This document shows positions 1-11,389 of a DNA stretch of 64,000 nucleotides, one piece after another. Source of the stretch: Hsuehochloa calcarea (lineage: Eukaryota; Streptophyta; Magnoliopsida; Poales; Poaceae). The position numbers and the translations under genes were made by a program. Where the stretch lies: the NCBI GenBank assembly GCA_036346395.1, contig CM070594.1, forward strand, positions 16,277,385-16,341,384, given 5' to 3'. Positions within the stretch are counted from its first letter, which is position 1; each line of letters opens with the position of its first letter. The notes beneath the pieces are model-generated. The model made no database searches and was not told the DNA's origin. It saw only the letters and a list, made by a program, of their open reading frames with translations.

Positions 1-411
1 CCACATTAATTAGAGAAAAAGGAAAAATCATAACCATCCAATTTGAATGCATATAGCTTCACCAAATAACCGTGTAGGATGCAGATACTTACTAAATAAT
101 GACATCGAACACATGAGAAATTAATATGGCCAGATTTCTACATGAGATCTTAAGGTTAACGTTAAATATATAACGTTATAATATGGACTCACCAAAAATC
201 GAAGGTGAAAAAAATATTGGACACTTAATATAAAAACAAAATTTTAAATTGTATAAATTTAATAATTTTAGAATTTTGAGAGATAATTTCAAACTAAAAA
301 ATATATGTCAAATTCATATGAGTTAGGAGCTAAAAGTTACAAAAGTTATTAGCCCTGAAAATAATATTTAAAAAGTATCATGTCCGTGCGGATACACGGG
401 TTGATGACTAG
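1..411 (+). mobile_element. Helitron 3' end (partial, runs off left edge)
   Basis: The A+T-rich stretch ends with the features of a Helitron 3' terminus: a short stem (CCGTG at 384-388 pairing with CACGG at 395-399), an eight-base spacer, then CTAG at 408-411 followed by T at 412. Rolling-circle Helitrons insert between A and T, make no target duplication and end in CTRR after such a hairpin. No 5' TC end is seen in the window, so the rest lies to the left. No coding sequence is visible. The call rests on terminal structure only. Confidence 0.55.
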
Positions 412-436
412 TGTCTACAAGCAAGGAATCAAAAGC

Positions 437-624
437 TTACATGGAGGTTTTAACTTTTGCAATCTCACGAGACCAATCACCATTCTCTCTTTCTAGCAAC
501 TTCATTTTATTCCTAAGAGCATGCAATTGAAGATAACAAAACAACAAGCCATCAACATGTTTTTCTTTGCTTGCCTTGCTTAGCTTAAGTAGCGGTTCGT
601 CATCAGATGAGTCATCATGATCAT
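437..624 (-). pseudogene. C-terminal piece of an interrupted reading frame
   Basis: On the minus strand the frame runs from the target-site duplication of the 18-kb LTR element (620-624) to a TAA at 437-439. It encodes an acidic start (DDSSDDEP) followed by a charged, helix-prone tail (LKLSKASKEK, LRNKMKLLERENGDW). If the LTR element and one copy of its TSD are ignored, the frame is continuous with the minus-strand frame at 18877-19158. The protein family is not recognised; it could be a gag-like leader of an older retroelement or a host fragment. A possible splice-donor-like GTAAGC overlaps the stop, so the end could be an exon end. Confidence 0.4.
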
Positions 625-774
625 TGATGAGGACATGACCCCTATGAAACAACCACATTTGCTATGCTTGCAATTCCAATTACAAGAGCCAGTACGATTC
701 ACTTAAATTATCTGGTGAGCTCGTTTTTAGGAGTGTGTTTATATTATATGAACTATATGATGCTACATAATGAT

Positions 775-822
<48 letters not shown>
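775..822. repeat. (TA)n(TG)n microsatellite in left LTR
   Basis: An uninterrupted TA run is followed by a TG run. The same compound microsatellite sits at the matching place in the right LTR but is about twice as long there. Confidence 0.9.
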
Positions 823-825
<3 letters not shown>

Positions 826-1253
826 CTCCATGCCACTTTTGGTCCAAGAGAAGCAAGCAATTCGAGCTGGACCCGTTTTGGAATCGATTCGGCCTCGGAA
901 TCGACTGTGGCACCAACTTAAAACAGACGTAACTTTTGCAAACGGAGTCCGATTTGGGTGTTCTTGGGCTTGTTGGAAAGCTTATTCCGAGAGATTTCCA
1001 ATGGATCAGGAAGCTTATTACTAGAGATTTCCAATGGATCAGGCCTCACCTTCAAATTCTTTCTGTAGACTTCAGAATCATCAAAAGAAGATGTTATATC
1101 ACCTATTTGGGCCAATTTGGGCTTTGTAATCATACTCAACTTGGCCCATATGCTGGCGGCCCACCTAGGGGTGTGGTTACTGTTCACATGAACAGTAATC
1201 CGTGGGTTTAGTCCCACCTCGCCATTTCTTTTAGATTTATGGCTTCTCCTTCC

Positions 1254-1261
1254 CTATATAA
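1254..1261 (+). promoter_or_regulatory. LTR TATA box
   Basis: CTATATAA lies in a context (TTCCCTATATAAGGAGG) conserved in both LTRs; the right copy is at about 17785-17792. It would direct transcription rightward through the gag gene from this LTR. The conservation is seen directly; the function is inferred from position. Confidence 0.55.
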
Positions 1262-1643
1262 GGAGGTCACACCCCTCTAGTTTTCTGGGATTTCGTTGAG
1301 TTAAGGTTTAGCCCTTGTGCAAACTATTGTTCTTCAGTTGTGTCGAATGACCACCTGTTAAGACATCCTTCGGAATCCCACCTTATCAAATTTCATAAAT
1401 ATTTGTAATACATTAGATTGTTTTTTATCTTGTTCTTGCGTGTTCTTCGATTGCATGCAGGAATAGACCTTCGTGGTCAGGTTGATCGTGCTTCTAGCAG
1501 GTCAATAACATCTCGGAGTTGGTTCAACAATTGCTAAGGCGCAAGCGTCGTCGTACGGTTGTAGTCGGATCGCAAGAGTCGCCTCCACTAAAATCGATAT
1601 TTATCAATCTCATCGAAAGATCGGGCACCCCGTCTTCATCAAG

Positions 1644-1655
1644 TGGTATCAGAGC
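1644..1655 (+). promoter_or_regulatory. Primer-binding site (initiator tRNA-Met)
   Basis: TGGTATCAGAGC begins two bases after the left LTR ends. It is the standard complement to the 3' end of plant initiator methionine tRNA, used to prime minus-strand DNA synthesis. Confidence 0.9.
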
Positions 1656-2381
1656 TGCAGTTCATCGGTGAGAGTTTCTAGTTTTCTAGTAGTAGATTTG
1701 TTTTTCATACCTAGAGTCTAGAAAATTGCCTAAATTTTTTTTCGCATCATCCATACCGAGCCCGTTGAGCCATCGTAATTTTTTCTTTTCAGTTTGCTTG
1801 TTGAATCTTTGGTTGCATTGTCGTGTCTAGTTGCTGATCTTTAGTTCTAGTTATTGTCTAGTTGGTCATTGTCTAGATTTTTTCTCGTGTCTTCCTTCGC
1901 GTCGCTTAATCGTTCGTTTAGGGTTCTTAGTTTTTTGCATCTAAAAAAAAAAAATTCATGGATTAGAACTCCTCTAATTTGCACTAAAAAAAGAGAGAAC
2001 ACTTTGTTCTTATTTACTACTTCTGGAAAACCCTAGGGCCGGCAAATAGGAGAAGGAGAAAGAGGCAACCGCAAGAACAAAAGCCGCGGTAGAGAAAAAA
2101 AATTCCAAAAGAGAGAGAGAGAAAAAAAAAGAAGAGTGTCCACATTTTCAAAAATTGAAAAGCATTCAAACTTTCGCCAAATCTAGTAAATATTGGTGGA
2201 GTCCTTCTACATATAGCCACAAGATTGCACAAAAAATTTCAGTAAGTTTGGCTCACGGAATCAAAAGATATCGCAGTTTCAAGATTGAACCCGACTCGGT
2301 TTCCAGTATGAGTACGATTCTGTTTCCGAGAGACCTTTAGTAAAACGGGCATAACTTTTGCATGTGGTGTCCGATATGAAC
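1656..2381 (+). other. Retrotransposon leader, no gene
   Basis: This is untranslated leader between the primer-binding site and the TRIM cluster. It has purine-rich and homopolymer A stretches at about 1941-2130 and phrases that echo the LTR (ATAACTTTTGCA at about 2351). No convincing coding frame is seen. Confidence 0.5.
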
Positions 2382-4283
2382 TGTAACACCCTGACCCAAA
2401 ATCGGCTCAATGCCCAGCCCACCGTGGGACGGACCCGCACACACATAGCACCTCACTTACACTTTCGTCCTCGCTTCGTGTAAAAGGGTTAACCCGGAGG
2501 TGCTATGTTTGGATCTAACAGGCATTATATACTACTACAACTCACTTGAGACAAGCAATGTGGGACTAATCCCACCACACAACTCCTCATGGGCCACATG
2601 TGCCACTCTGGCGAGACATCGGTATTACATTCACCCCCTCAAGTGGCGCCTCGACGACATACGCATCTGCGGCAAATGCCCAGAACCACCCCTCGGTACC
2701 GTCCGTGCGTCCGGTCTTAAGCACATATGCCATGCCATGTGTCCACTCGGGCCCACATGTAACATCGCCATATGCTGCGCCCACATCCCTTGCGCCCGTC
2801 TGTGAGTTGATGCTCGATACCATCGTAACACCACGACCCAAAAATCGGCTCAATGCCCGATTGCACGTGGGACGGACCCGCACACATAGCACCTCACTTA
2901 CACTTTCGTCCTCGCCGTGTAAAAGGTTAACCGGAGGTGCTACGTTGGATCTAACGGGCATTATATACTACTACAACTCACTTGAGACAAGCAATGTGGG
3001 ACTAATCCCACCACACAACTCCTCATGGGCCACATGGGCTCACGCTTCTGGCGGTAGGGTATTACCTCACCCCCTTAAGTGGCGCCCTCGGCGACATACG
3101 CATCTGTGACAAATGCCCAGAACCACCCCTCGGTACGCGTCCGTGCGTCGGTCTTGCGGCACATATGCCATGCCATGTGTCCACTCCGGGTCCACATGTG
3201 CCATCGTCATATGCCGCCCACATCCCGCCTTGCGCCCGTCGAAGAGTTGATGCTCGATACCATCTGTAACACCACGACCCAAAATCGGCTCAATGCCCGG
3301 CCACGTGAAGGCGGACGCCACACATAGCACCTCACTTACACTTTCGTCCTCGCCGTGTAAAAGGTTAACCGGAGGTGCTACGTTTGGATCAACATGCATT
3401 ATATACCACTACAACTCACTTGAGACAAGCAATGTGGAACTAATCCCACCACACAACTCCTCATGGGCCACATGGGCTCACGCTCTGGCGAGATTCTGAG
3501 ATGGTATCGAGCATCAACCTTGTTGCTGCAGGCGCGTGCGGGGCGAGTGGGCATATGGCGCATGGCACATGTGGACCGGAGTGGACACATGGCATGGCAT
3601 ATGTCTTGCAACCTTTGGGCCTGCAGGGCGTGTCTGGGGGTGGTTACGGGCATTTGCCTCGGCCCTTAAGGGGTGAGTGTAATACCGACCTTTCGTGGCG
3701 TAGCCCATGTGGCCCATGAGGAGTTGTGTGGTGGGATTAGTCCCACATTGCTTGTCTCAAGTGAGTTGTAGTGGTATATAATGCATGTTGATCAAGCGTA
3801 GCACCTCGGGTAACCACGGCGAGCGAAAGTGCGAGTAGTGCTATGTGTGGCGAATAATGTGGGGCATTGAGCGATGAATTATTCGAATGGTATCGAGCAT
3901 CAACTCACGTTTGCTGTGAAGGATGATGGGCGTGGCATATGGCGCATGGCACATGTGGACCGGAGTGGACACATGGCATGGCATATGTGCGCTGAACGGA
4001 CGTACCAAGTGATTACAGGCATTTGCCACGTATGCTGTATCTTGCGAAAGTCGACAAGGTGAGTGTAATACCCGGCTGCTAAATGGCGTAACCATGTGGC
4101 CCATGAGGAGTTGTGTGGTGGGATTAGTTCCACATTGCTTGTCTCAAGTGATTGTAGTGGTATATAATGCATGTTGATCAAGCGTAGCACCTCGGGTTAA
4201 CCCTTTTACGGCGAGGCGAAATGTAAGAGAGTGCTATGTGTGATACTTAGTAAGTGGGCATTGAGCATTTTGGGTCAGTGTTA
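2382..4283. mobile_element. Rearranged TRIM cluster: five LTRs in two orientations
   Basis: The same family as the complete TRIM at 17896-18594. Reading left to right, LTRs a (2382-2629), b (2825-about 3065) and c (3265-about 3493) are in minus orientation, separated by two internal segments with the reversed primer-binding site at their right ends. The orientation then flips: an internal segment starts with GATGGTATCGAGC near 3501 and runs to LTR d (from 3678), and another internal segment leads to LTR e (from 4064 to about 4283). Thus five LTRs and four internals share LTRs head to tail and meet at an inversion point near 3494-3500. Many copies show CAG/CTG loss compared with the clean TRIM. 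The flanks read as one continuous leader without it, but a clear 5-bp TSD is not seen. Confidence 0.75.
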
Positions 4284-4881
4284 TGGCGTTCTTGGACTCG
4301 TTGGAAAGCTAACGATGAGGTGCATCTTTTTGATCTAAGAATAAGGTCACCCTCCAGGGACCCCAAAATCGGCCCTCTTCAGCCCCGAATTTGCGTCGCA
4401 AGTTTTCGGTTTCTGTTTTTGCCTTTTCTTTCAGTCTTCCCTTCGGAATTTGGGCTTCGCCTCAACAGAAAAGTTTTAGATATCGTCAAAACCTTTCAAA
4501 CGAGCATATTTAGGCCATATAAATTTTTTTTGTTTATCTTTTGAGACTAGCTGTTGTATACTGCTTAAACTAGAGGTTGTTTATATTGCACGTTATTCTG
4601 ATTTTGTGCTCTACATCGTGTGAACAATTTTGTGCTCCTACAAATAAGTTGAGTAGTTGGCTAGCGTCTCTTCTAGCACTTGGTGTGAGAATTTCCTTTG
4701 CTTACATCAAGTCGCATTGATCTTTGCGTGTGCGTTCATACACTTCTCTGGATAGACTTTGATTAGCTAGCTCTTTCTAGACTAGGATCAGCAATATTGA
4801 CTAGTACTTTGAGCAATTTTTCAACTTGCATTTGCTGAATTGATTGTTGCTAATCCTTGCTACCATATTTGAGCCTTCCAA
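4284..4881 (+). other. Retrotransposon leader, no gene
   Basis: The leader continues between the TRIM cluster and the CACTA insertion. No open frame of interest is seen. It ends at CAA (4879-4881), the target duplicated by the CACTA element. Confidence 0.5.
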
Positions 4882-4894
4882 CACTACTACAGAA

Positions 4895-5262
4895 AATGTC
4901 ATCACAGACGGTTCGTATACGGTCATCACGAGCGGTTTTGAACCGTGCGAAATTTATATGCGAGATAACGGCGGTTATCACGAGATCACGAGCGGTTCCA
5001 ACCACGAACCGTGCGTATCACAGAGCGGTTGTTGTTGGAAAAATACTTATCACGAGCGGTTACAACCACGGACCGTGCAGTGATTACGTAGAATCACGAG
5101 GCGGTTCGTGGTTGGAACCGTCTGCAGATTCTATAATCTCCTGAGCGGTTCGTCGTTGGAACCGTCGTGATAATTCATTATCACATACGGTTTCAACTAC
5201 AAACCGTCTGTGGTTGTCGATATCCGCAGACGGTTCGTAGTTAGAACCGTGCGTGATAAATC
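4895..5262. repeat. CACTA subterminal repeats, left end
   Basis: At least eight copies of an approximately 35-bp inverted unit, an ATCACAGACGG half and an AACCGTCTGTGAT half around a short variable centre. Such motifs bind the element-encoded TNPA-like protein in En/Spm. Many halves here are altered to CACGAGCGG or CCGTGCGTG. Confidence 0.8.
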
Positions 5263-5429
5263 CTTTAACCTAATTAAATTTTTTCGTATTTTCACTAGCC
5301 TCGGGAATTGCTAGCCATGCCCTCTGAAAACTAGCAAGTAGAAACATGTCACATAGATAATTCTTGACAACTCAAAGTGATCATTTAACTCAAAATCAAT
5401 TACAAAAGAATGTTTCAAGTATATATTGT

Positions 5430-8373
5430 CGCTAGAGTTACAAATTGAATTACAACCAGTCAAAGTGAATTACAATATTGAATCAATTGTTTCAAGGTCG
5501 TTCATCGGTGTCGACGGCGTGAAACTCTCTGTTGGTGTTAACTATATGCGCCTTGATGAAGCCACGAGCTCCTCTCGAATGTGCGTGACTGGTCCATCTC
5601 GAGTGCATTTAACTCTATGTTCAAGCCACATAAGCTAGCGAGTAAAGTAGTAAGCATATATATTTAAATTTATAATTAGGAGATAATTATTACGAGATTG
5701 ACAAACACAGGGATCGTTAGTCCTAGAAGCAATCAATAGTCGCATATGATGGCATCGTAGAATGCGCATAGGTGATCTCGTTTTCTTTGGCGACCTTTGC
5801 AAAAATAGAATTACATATATATGTCGATCGATTCGAGACGCAATATTACGGAGTATGATATATGATTATTGTGTTGTAGCGCGTACCGGAAATCGCATCC
5901 TGTGAGTCAGTGTGGCGCTCGTTCCCTTGTATAAACCTCCCTCGGCAACATAGCCGATGAACACCCTACATGATTCAAAAAAGTTATCCTTGTCCATTTA
6001 AAACGAAGGAAGACTACAATAGAGTTATGTGCGGAGGAAATGAACATACCTGTCGAGTATTCCTTTAACAATGGTGAAGTCGTGATTTTTGTTGAGTAGA
6101 GAATCAAGGTACAATACCATGTTCCTCTTTGGCACAAGAATCAGAAGAATCCAGTGGAACCTACTCGTGTATGTCGCTATAGTCATAAACCTATGTTGAA
6201 ACGTAATTTGTATAGCAAATATTGAAGCACTTACTTCTGGTTGTAGGGCACCATTATGTACTCCCCTGTCGTTGTGAGCAAGCAATCCCATTTTATGTAA
6301 TTCTCGGCGTAGGATCGTCTTGGTTGATTGTTTGCTCGGAGACCACGTGTGGGTCGAGAAACCCACGGTTCTTTGATTCGGCAGACACGTTTCATAATGT
6401 ATATGTACATAAGCAATGAGTTATGATATTTATCGGTATCACGTGAGTGTAGAAATTGATTGCACACACTTACGATGTCGGCATCGTAGAAGTGAGGCGT
6501 CGAGGCGATTAGGTTGTATAAGTCAAATAAGTCTTGAAGCCCACGGCGAAGTGGCGAGCTCGTGGAGAAAATGCTCCCTCCGTATGTGACGGTGATTCGA
6601 TATGACCCCCTTCGCTCGGTCTTGCGCAAGTACCAATCATGCAAAGCTTGACAAGCTACTCTGAGCTCTTTAGTTCGCGCAGGAGACCAGCGGACTTCGA
6701 GTGAGTATCGGCGGGGTTGGGAGGTACCTTAATGTTCTTGATTTCAATTTCTCCTTAACGAGGCGGTGAGGGCGTCTTCCGTGTGATGCCTCGGGGACCG
6801 ATATGGTGACACGCTTTTCTTGTCCCTTTGTCGTCTTCTCGGCGAAGCGATGTGGCGGCCTTACGAAGCTTTGGTTGAGGCGGACTCATCAAGGGTCCTA
6901 TTGGAGAGGAAGGGTCCTCTCGATGTCAGCGTCCTTGAAGGGTCGGTGTGATGTCCTTCTTGGGCCCTTTGGATAAAAGTGTGCGTGGTATCCCTAGTGT
7001 TACGATTTCTTCGTTCGGGAATCTCGGTAGGATGGCCATGAAATTGTCATGGACCATGTCCACCGCACTGGGCGTAACCTGCGCCCGGTGGGCACCGCCG
7101 TCTTTGCCTTGCCCCTTCTGGTATGGATACACCATACCCGCCCGACCTCAATAGGAATCGACCCTACTATCCTCACTTGGAGCTTGCGGGCGTCGGCTCC
7201 TACAAGCGTACACAATTAGCTAAGGCGTCCTATAGGTCTATCTTTGGAGCACTCGGAGATGTACATTACCTCGATCCGTCGATCGGTAATTGCGTCGTCA
7301 TGTCGAAATTATGTGTGGGCGCGGCGCTACTCGATGTCGGCGGGACTTGCTCCCAAATTAACGAGGCGGCTTGCGCTGCATGAGTTGATTTACTTGGTTA
7401 CGCAAGTTTGTTATTTGTTCTTGAAATTGTGCAATAATCACATGTTCCAACCGGCGTCGTCTGGGTCCTTGGATCTCTTCCTACTCCTATCGTGTCGGAG
7501 TTGTGTGGAATCCATCCTCCAAGGTACGTAAACCCCAACGCCTCGCGTGCGACCGGGTGCTCCTTGTTTCCCGGTAGTAGGCGGTACATCCTTCTCCTGT
7601 CTACTTGAAGGAACCTTGGGAACATGCGAAGTCAATGCTTCTGCAAGAGAACATCATGTTATTGTAGACACCATGAAGTTATGGACTTATTAACAATTAA
7701 GTGGTTCGAGAAATTTACGAGACGTTGAGACAACGCCTCGTCTGCCGGGTTTGTCGGAGATGTTGCCCAAGGCGTGGTGATGCCCTCGCTCTTAATCGAG
7801 ATCGGCGCTCGTCGAGATCATAGCAAATGGTCGTGCGGCGGTCTCGTCCTCCGCCGCCCATCTGCGTGGCTTTACCGCGTACTCGGCGGTGCCGAGTCTG
7901 TGGGGTGAGTGTTTTGTGCTGGATAGCTCATGCGCGCACTTTGCTCTGAAATTCGCCGTCGTCTTCATCGCGCGAAGGCGTCCCATGTATCCGCGACAAA
8001 AATTGATCGTCGTGAAGGCGTCGACCGTGTTCACGTCTTTGCGTGACAAGCGAGCTCTTGAAGGTCCTCCACGCGTGGGACATCGCCGGCCGCGCGTGCC
8101 ATCGCCACGCGTGCAGTGCGCCGAGGAAAGTGAGCGAGGCGAAAGTTCATCCACAACCGGTCTCTCTGTACATCCGTCGAGACTTCGAGTTGGGGTGGTG
8201 ATGAGGACCCGTTCCTTGCAAGTACCCATGAGACGGTCGGAATCTCGCGGTTGCTTTCTTGGGACTCGGCGGGATCCGGCGTCGCGACCTCCGTGATCGT
8301 CATGCGGCCGAGGGCAATTTGGATATTCCTCGCCTTCTCGCTGCGTACCACCTTGATCGGAGATCGGACGCAT
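5430..8373 (-). pseudogene. CACTA second gene: ULP1 (C48) protease-like, broken
   Basis: Minus-strand pieces of a long gene. The most telling part (6366-6025) encodes HWILLILVPKRN followed by YLDSLLNKNHDF, the His and Asp segments of ULP1/SENP cysteine proteases often carried as the second gene of grass CACTA elements. Upstream lies a conserved block (6644-6231) with the phrase DKYHNSLLMYI. A piece at 7135-6926 contains VHDNFMAILPRFPNEEIVTLG, and one near 7640-7400 has the glutamine-rich stretch expected of the transposase_24-type segment. The Gln/Cys part of the active site was not located, and introns are likely. The same gene recurs in the CACTA element at the right edge (63594-63370). Frames shift often; no single intact protein is present. 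Confidence 0.6.
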
Positions 8374-8459
8374 TTAGCGGCGTCGATGGCGGCGGCGAAG
8401 GCGGTGCCTCTGCCATCTAAACTTACTTGCTATCTATATAAGTTACGTGCGCAATTATT

Positions 8460-10204
8460 ACATAGTATATAATATATGGGAAATTGCACAAAAATATAAA
8501 CAAATATAATCAACGTTTGCCATCTCGAGTAAAATAAAATAAATTGCCGTCGGTGTACCATAAGAATCATCACGGTTCCCGAGTTTACCAGTTAGTCGGC
8601 ACCTAAGTATCGAGACTACCCATACCAACCTAGGTTAACCGGCATCTTGGTTTTCAAGTCACCTAGGCTAACCCAGTTAGTCGACACCGGATACCCATGA
8701 TACCTAGGCCAACCTAGTAAATCGGCACCGTCTTACTTCCATAGGTTTTCATCATTCGGCACTATACCTCAAGTTTCATATCACGAAAATTAATTAAGAA
8801 AACACAACCACGCTACCAACTAGGTATCTTGATGTTTATTAAGAAAACATAGTAAAATGTTGATCAAGAACCGACAACTACAAGAGATATTTTTCTTAAT
8901 AAATGCAAAAAGTGAATGAAATGAAATACAACGATTATAAACTAAAATTCTCGGAACATCTAGGGTGCACACTTAGTCAATTTCACTGGTTATTTAAGAC
9001 AAATCACAAAATCCAGTATGATAAAACATAAGGAGTGCAAACAAACTAGCGCATAGATATGACCTAAAGATGGGTCACCCAAGGGAGGGTGTCGGTTTGC
9101 AAATATCTAGCACTTCCTCCAAGTCTCCAACTAATGAACCTTCACACATTATTTGATCGAGCATAAATGATGAGCAAAACCACAAGCAAGAGTTCTGAAG
9201 GTGGCCAAGTGCTTGGCTTGCCCTTGAGTGAGAGGAAACATACTTGGAGAAAAAGCACTACACACCTAGGAGCAAAAATGCAATTGCCTCAATGCTTCAA
9301 TTAATCTCGGCTTTCGATTTCGATCGGACAGTGGAGATTGCTCCTAATTCCCGTGCACTGCAGCATCTTTGTATCGAGAGCACTAATGCAAAGCTATGCA
9401 GGGAGGTCTGCATTTGGTATCCCAAAATTGCTTAGCAATAGTCGGATTAGTAGGTCATGTTGGGGTGAACTAAAAAGTTTGGGTAGAGTTGGATCTAAGT
9501 GTTGGCTAGGTAAGCGCCCGTAGTAGTAAGATGGTAGTTATAAACCACATGGACCACCCCTATGGGAGCTAGCTATTAGATCACAATTTGCGGGTCCCCA
9601 ATCCATGAACAATCGGGCAAAATTTGTATTTGCGTCTAAGGCTACGCATGACTCCCATATATAACAACGTTTTTAGTGCTCCTAAATCTAATGTACACGC
9701 ATATATACTTTCTAATTCTAATATAATCGGCCTTATTTAGTTCTTTGCGGTGATGATAATAAGCATATTCAACGATCAAGAGCCATACATCATAGTCATT
9801 TCCATGAGTCTTCTTTTCCTAATGTCACCCATTCCCATAGCATGATGATAAGCATTATGGAGTAGCAAGTTGCATAATTAGGGAATGGGAAGGAAACAAA
9901 AAATCACCCCAAAAAGTTCTTGCACCACAGGCTACACTTTGATCGATTTTTCATGCCAAGAGACTAGTGTCTAAGCGTGATTTTGAGGAAAATTTATCTA
10001 TGGTGAATGGATATATGTAGGCATTTTCTTTGGAGAGATGCAAGCTAGCGATAATGAAATGTGTAGTTGCTCTATACACATCTGAGGCCATAGTTATGAA
10101 GTTATTAATTTGGCTCGAATTTGTCCATGTAAATGAACCGAAATGGCTCTCAAGCCCCACATGGAATACTTAAAAAAAATCCTATGAACAACAATTGAAG
10201 CATC
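8460..10204. other. Non-coding interior of CACTA element
   Basis: No coding region can be supported. At about 8565-8730 there are degenerate repeats built on the phrases CCTAGG(T/C)TAACC and AGT(T/A)(A/G)(G)TCGGCACC. The remainder is unremarkable A+T-rich DNA, possibly an old insertion separating the two CACTA genes. Confidence 0.4.
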
Positions 10205-10760
10205 TATTGCATGGACCCTCACAGCAGGGACGAAGGGAGGCGGCGCTGGTCGGAGGCGGGGACAAAGGGAGGCGGCCCTGGTAAACCCTCACGGCAGAGA
10301 AGGGAGGCGCTGGAAACTCACAGGGTGCTCGGCGGCGGGGCGGCGGCCCAGTCGGGACGGCGGGGCGGCGCTGGCCGGAGGCGGGGCGAAGGAGGCGGCC
10401 TGTAAACCCTCATGGAAGAAGGGTGAAAAAAGCATAGTGTGCACAACCGTTCGATGATAGAACAGACTTAGGTGAAAAAAGCATAGTGTGCACAACCGTT
10501 CGATGATAGAACAGACTTATATACATGGATATCACAGATGGTTCTATGATAGAACCGTCTGTGATAACATAGAAAGGGTTCCAAATAGAACTAATTTTAA
10601 TATCACGACGGTTCCATAATGGAACCGTGCGTGATATGAAACCCTGATATCACGAGCGGTTCATTAATAGAACCGTCGTGATATGTTGATATCACACGGT
10701 TCATTAATAGATATATAAGTATCCGACGATTACGTGATATCTGATATCTCGATGAACCGT
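10205..10760. repeat. Extra internal block of CACTA subterminal motifs
   Basis: A GC-rich stretch (10211-10410, repeated GGCGG and GCGCTGG) leads into a 49-bp tandem duplication (about 10418-10515, containing AGCATAGTGTGCACAACCG twice) and then several ATCAC(AGA)(T/C)GGTT...GAACCGTCTGTGAT units. This is the layout seen at the true right end (14530-14985), yet it lies between the two genes. It suggests a nested or recombined CACTA end. Confidence 0.65.
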
Positions 10761-11389
10761 CCATCGCTAGATCAACGATCCAAGTTCATCCACGTCGATT
10801 TAATTTTGGATTTTCCGAGAAGGCTTATTTGTTATCTGAAAAATACAATTTAATTCAAAAATGCATAACTTAACTAATGAACTAAATGTGAAAAGTTTAC
10901 TTATGCATTTTACTTTTGCTCATTTCAAGACTTTAAAAAATTGTACAAAGTGCATCATAGCTCGAAATGAGATGAATCCAATTGGGTTGTTCATCTCATG
11001 AGGTGCTTGATTCAACGTATCATAACTCGGATGAGGTGTTTAATTTTCTCATATATATCTTTTGCATTACAAGTCGATAAACGGGGTCTCACCACGATCC
11101 AAGAGGCAAATTGACCGATTTAGCGGCCCATAACACGTGGCGCGTTTCCATGTTAACATCAAATTAATTACGATGGAATATATACATGCTTAATTGAAAT
11201 ACATCCTTCATGATGATCGATGCGCATATAGCTAGCTTCCTCACCGGGTTCTTCCACGATCGATCACGTCTCCGAAAGGAGCAACTCGTCAAATTGATTG
11301 TACTCTTCCTCATCCACGACATTCTCAACTCCGATAATCCTTCTTTTCCCATGAAGAACTACGTGGCGGTTCTTATTTCTTTGGGTCCG

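Larger units (their letters stand above)
625..1641 (+). repeat. Left LTR of the gag-only retrotransposon
   Basis: The 1017-bp LTR matches 17136-18876 once the TRIM there is set aside. It begins TGATGAGGACATGACC and ends CCGTCTTCATCA, next to the primer-binding site. It contains a TA/TG microsatellite, a TATA box and a roughly 32-bp tandem duplication (about 981-1044, motif GAGATTTCCAATGGATCAGG twice) that the right LTR lacks, so that duplication arose after insertion. It also keeps the intact sequence GTTAAGACATCC at about 1358, the empty site of the TRIM found in the right LTR. Confidence 0.85.

Noticed and set aside
664..1024. Short frames on both strands across the TA/TG microsatellite (also 17245-17485)
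   Set aside because: They translate dinucleotide repeats (IYIYI, CVCVC, HTHTH) and lie in LTRs.
4895..5262. Regularly spaced inverted motifs resembling a CRISPR array
   Set aside because: They are CACTA subterminal repeats in a plant transposon; there are no spacers or cas genes.
8031..8373. 193- and 135-residue opposing frames in the CACTA interior
   Set aside because: GC-rich overlapping frames; only the minus strand fits the second CACTA gene and it is broken there, so no separate gene is called.
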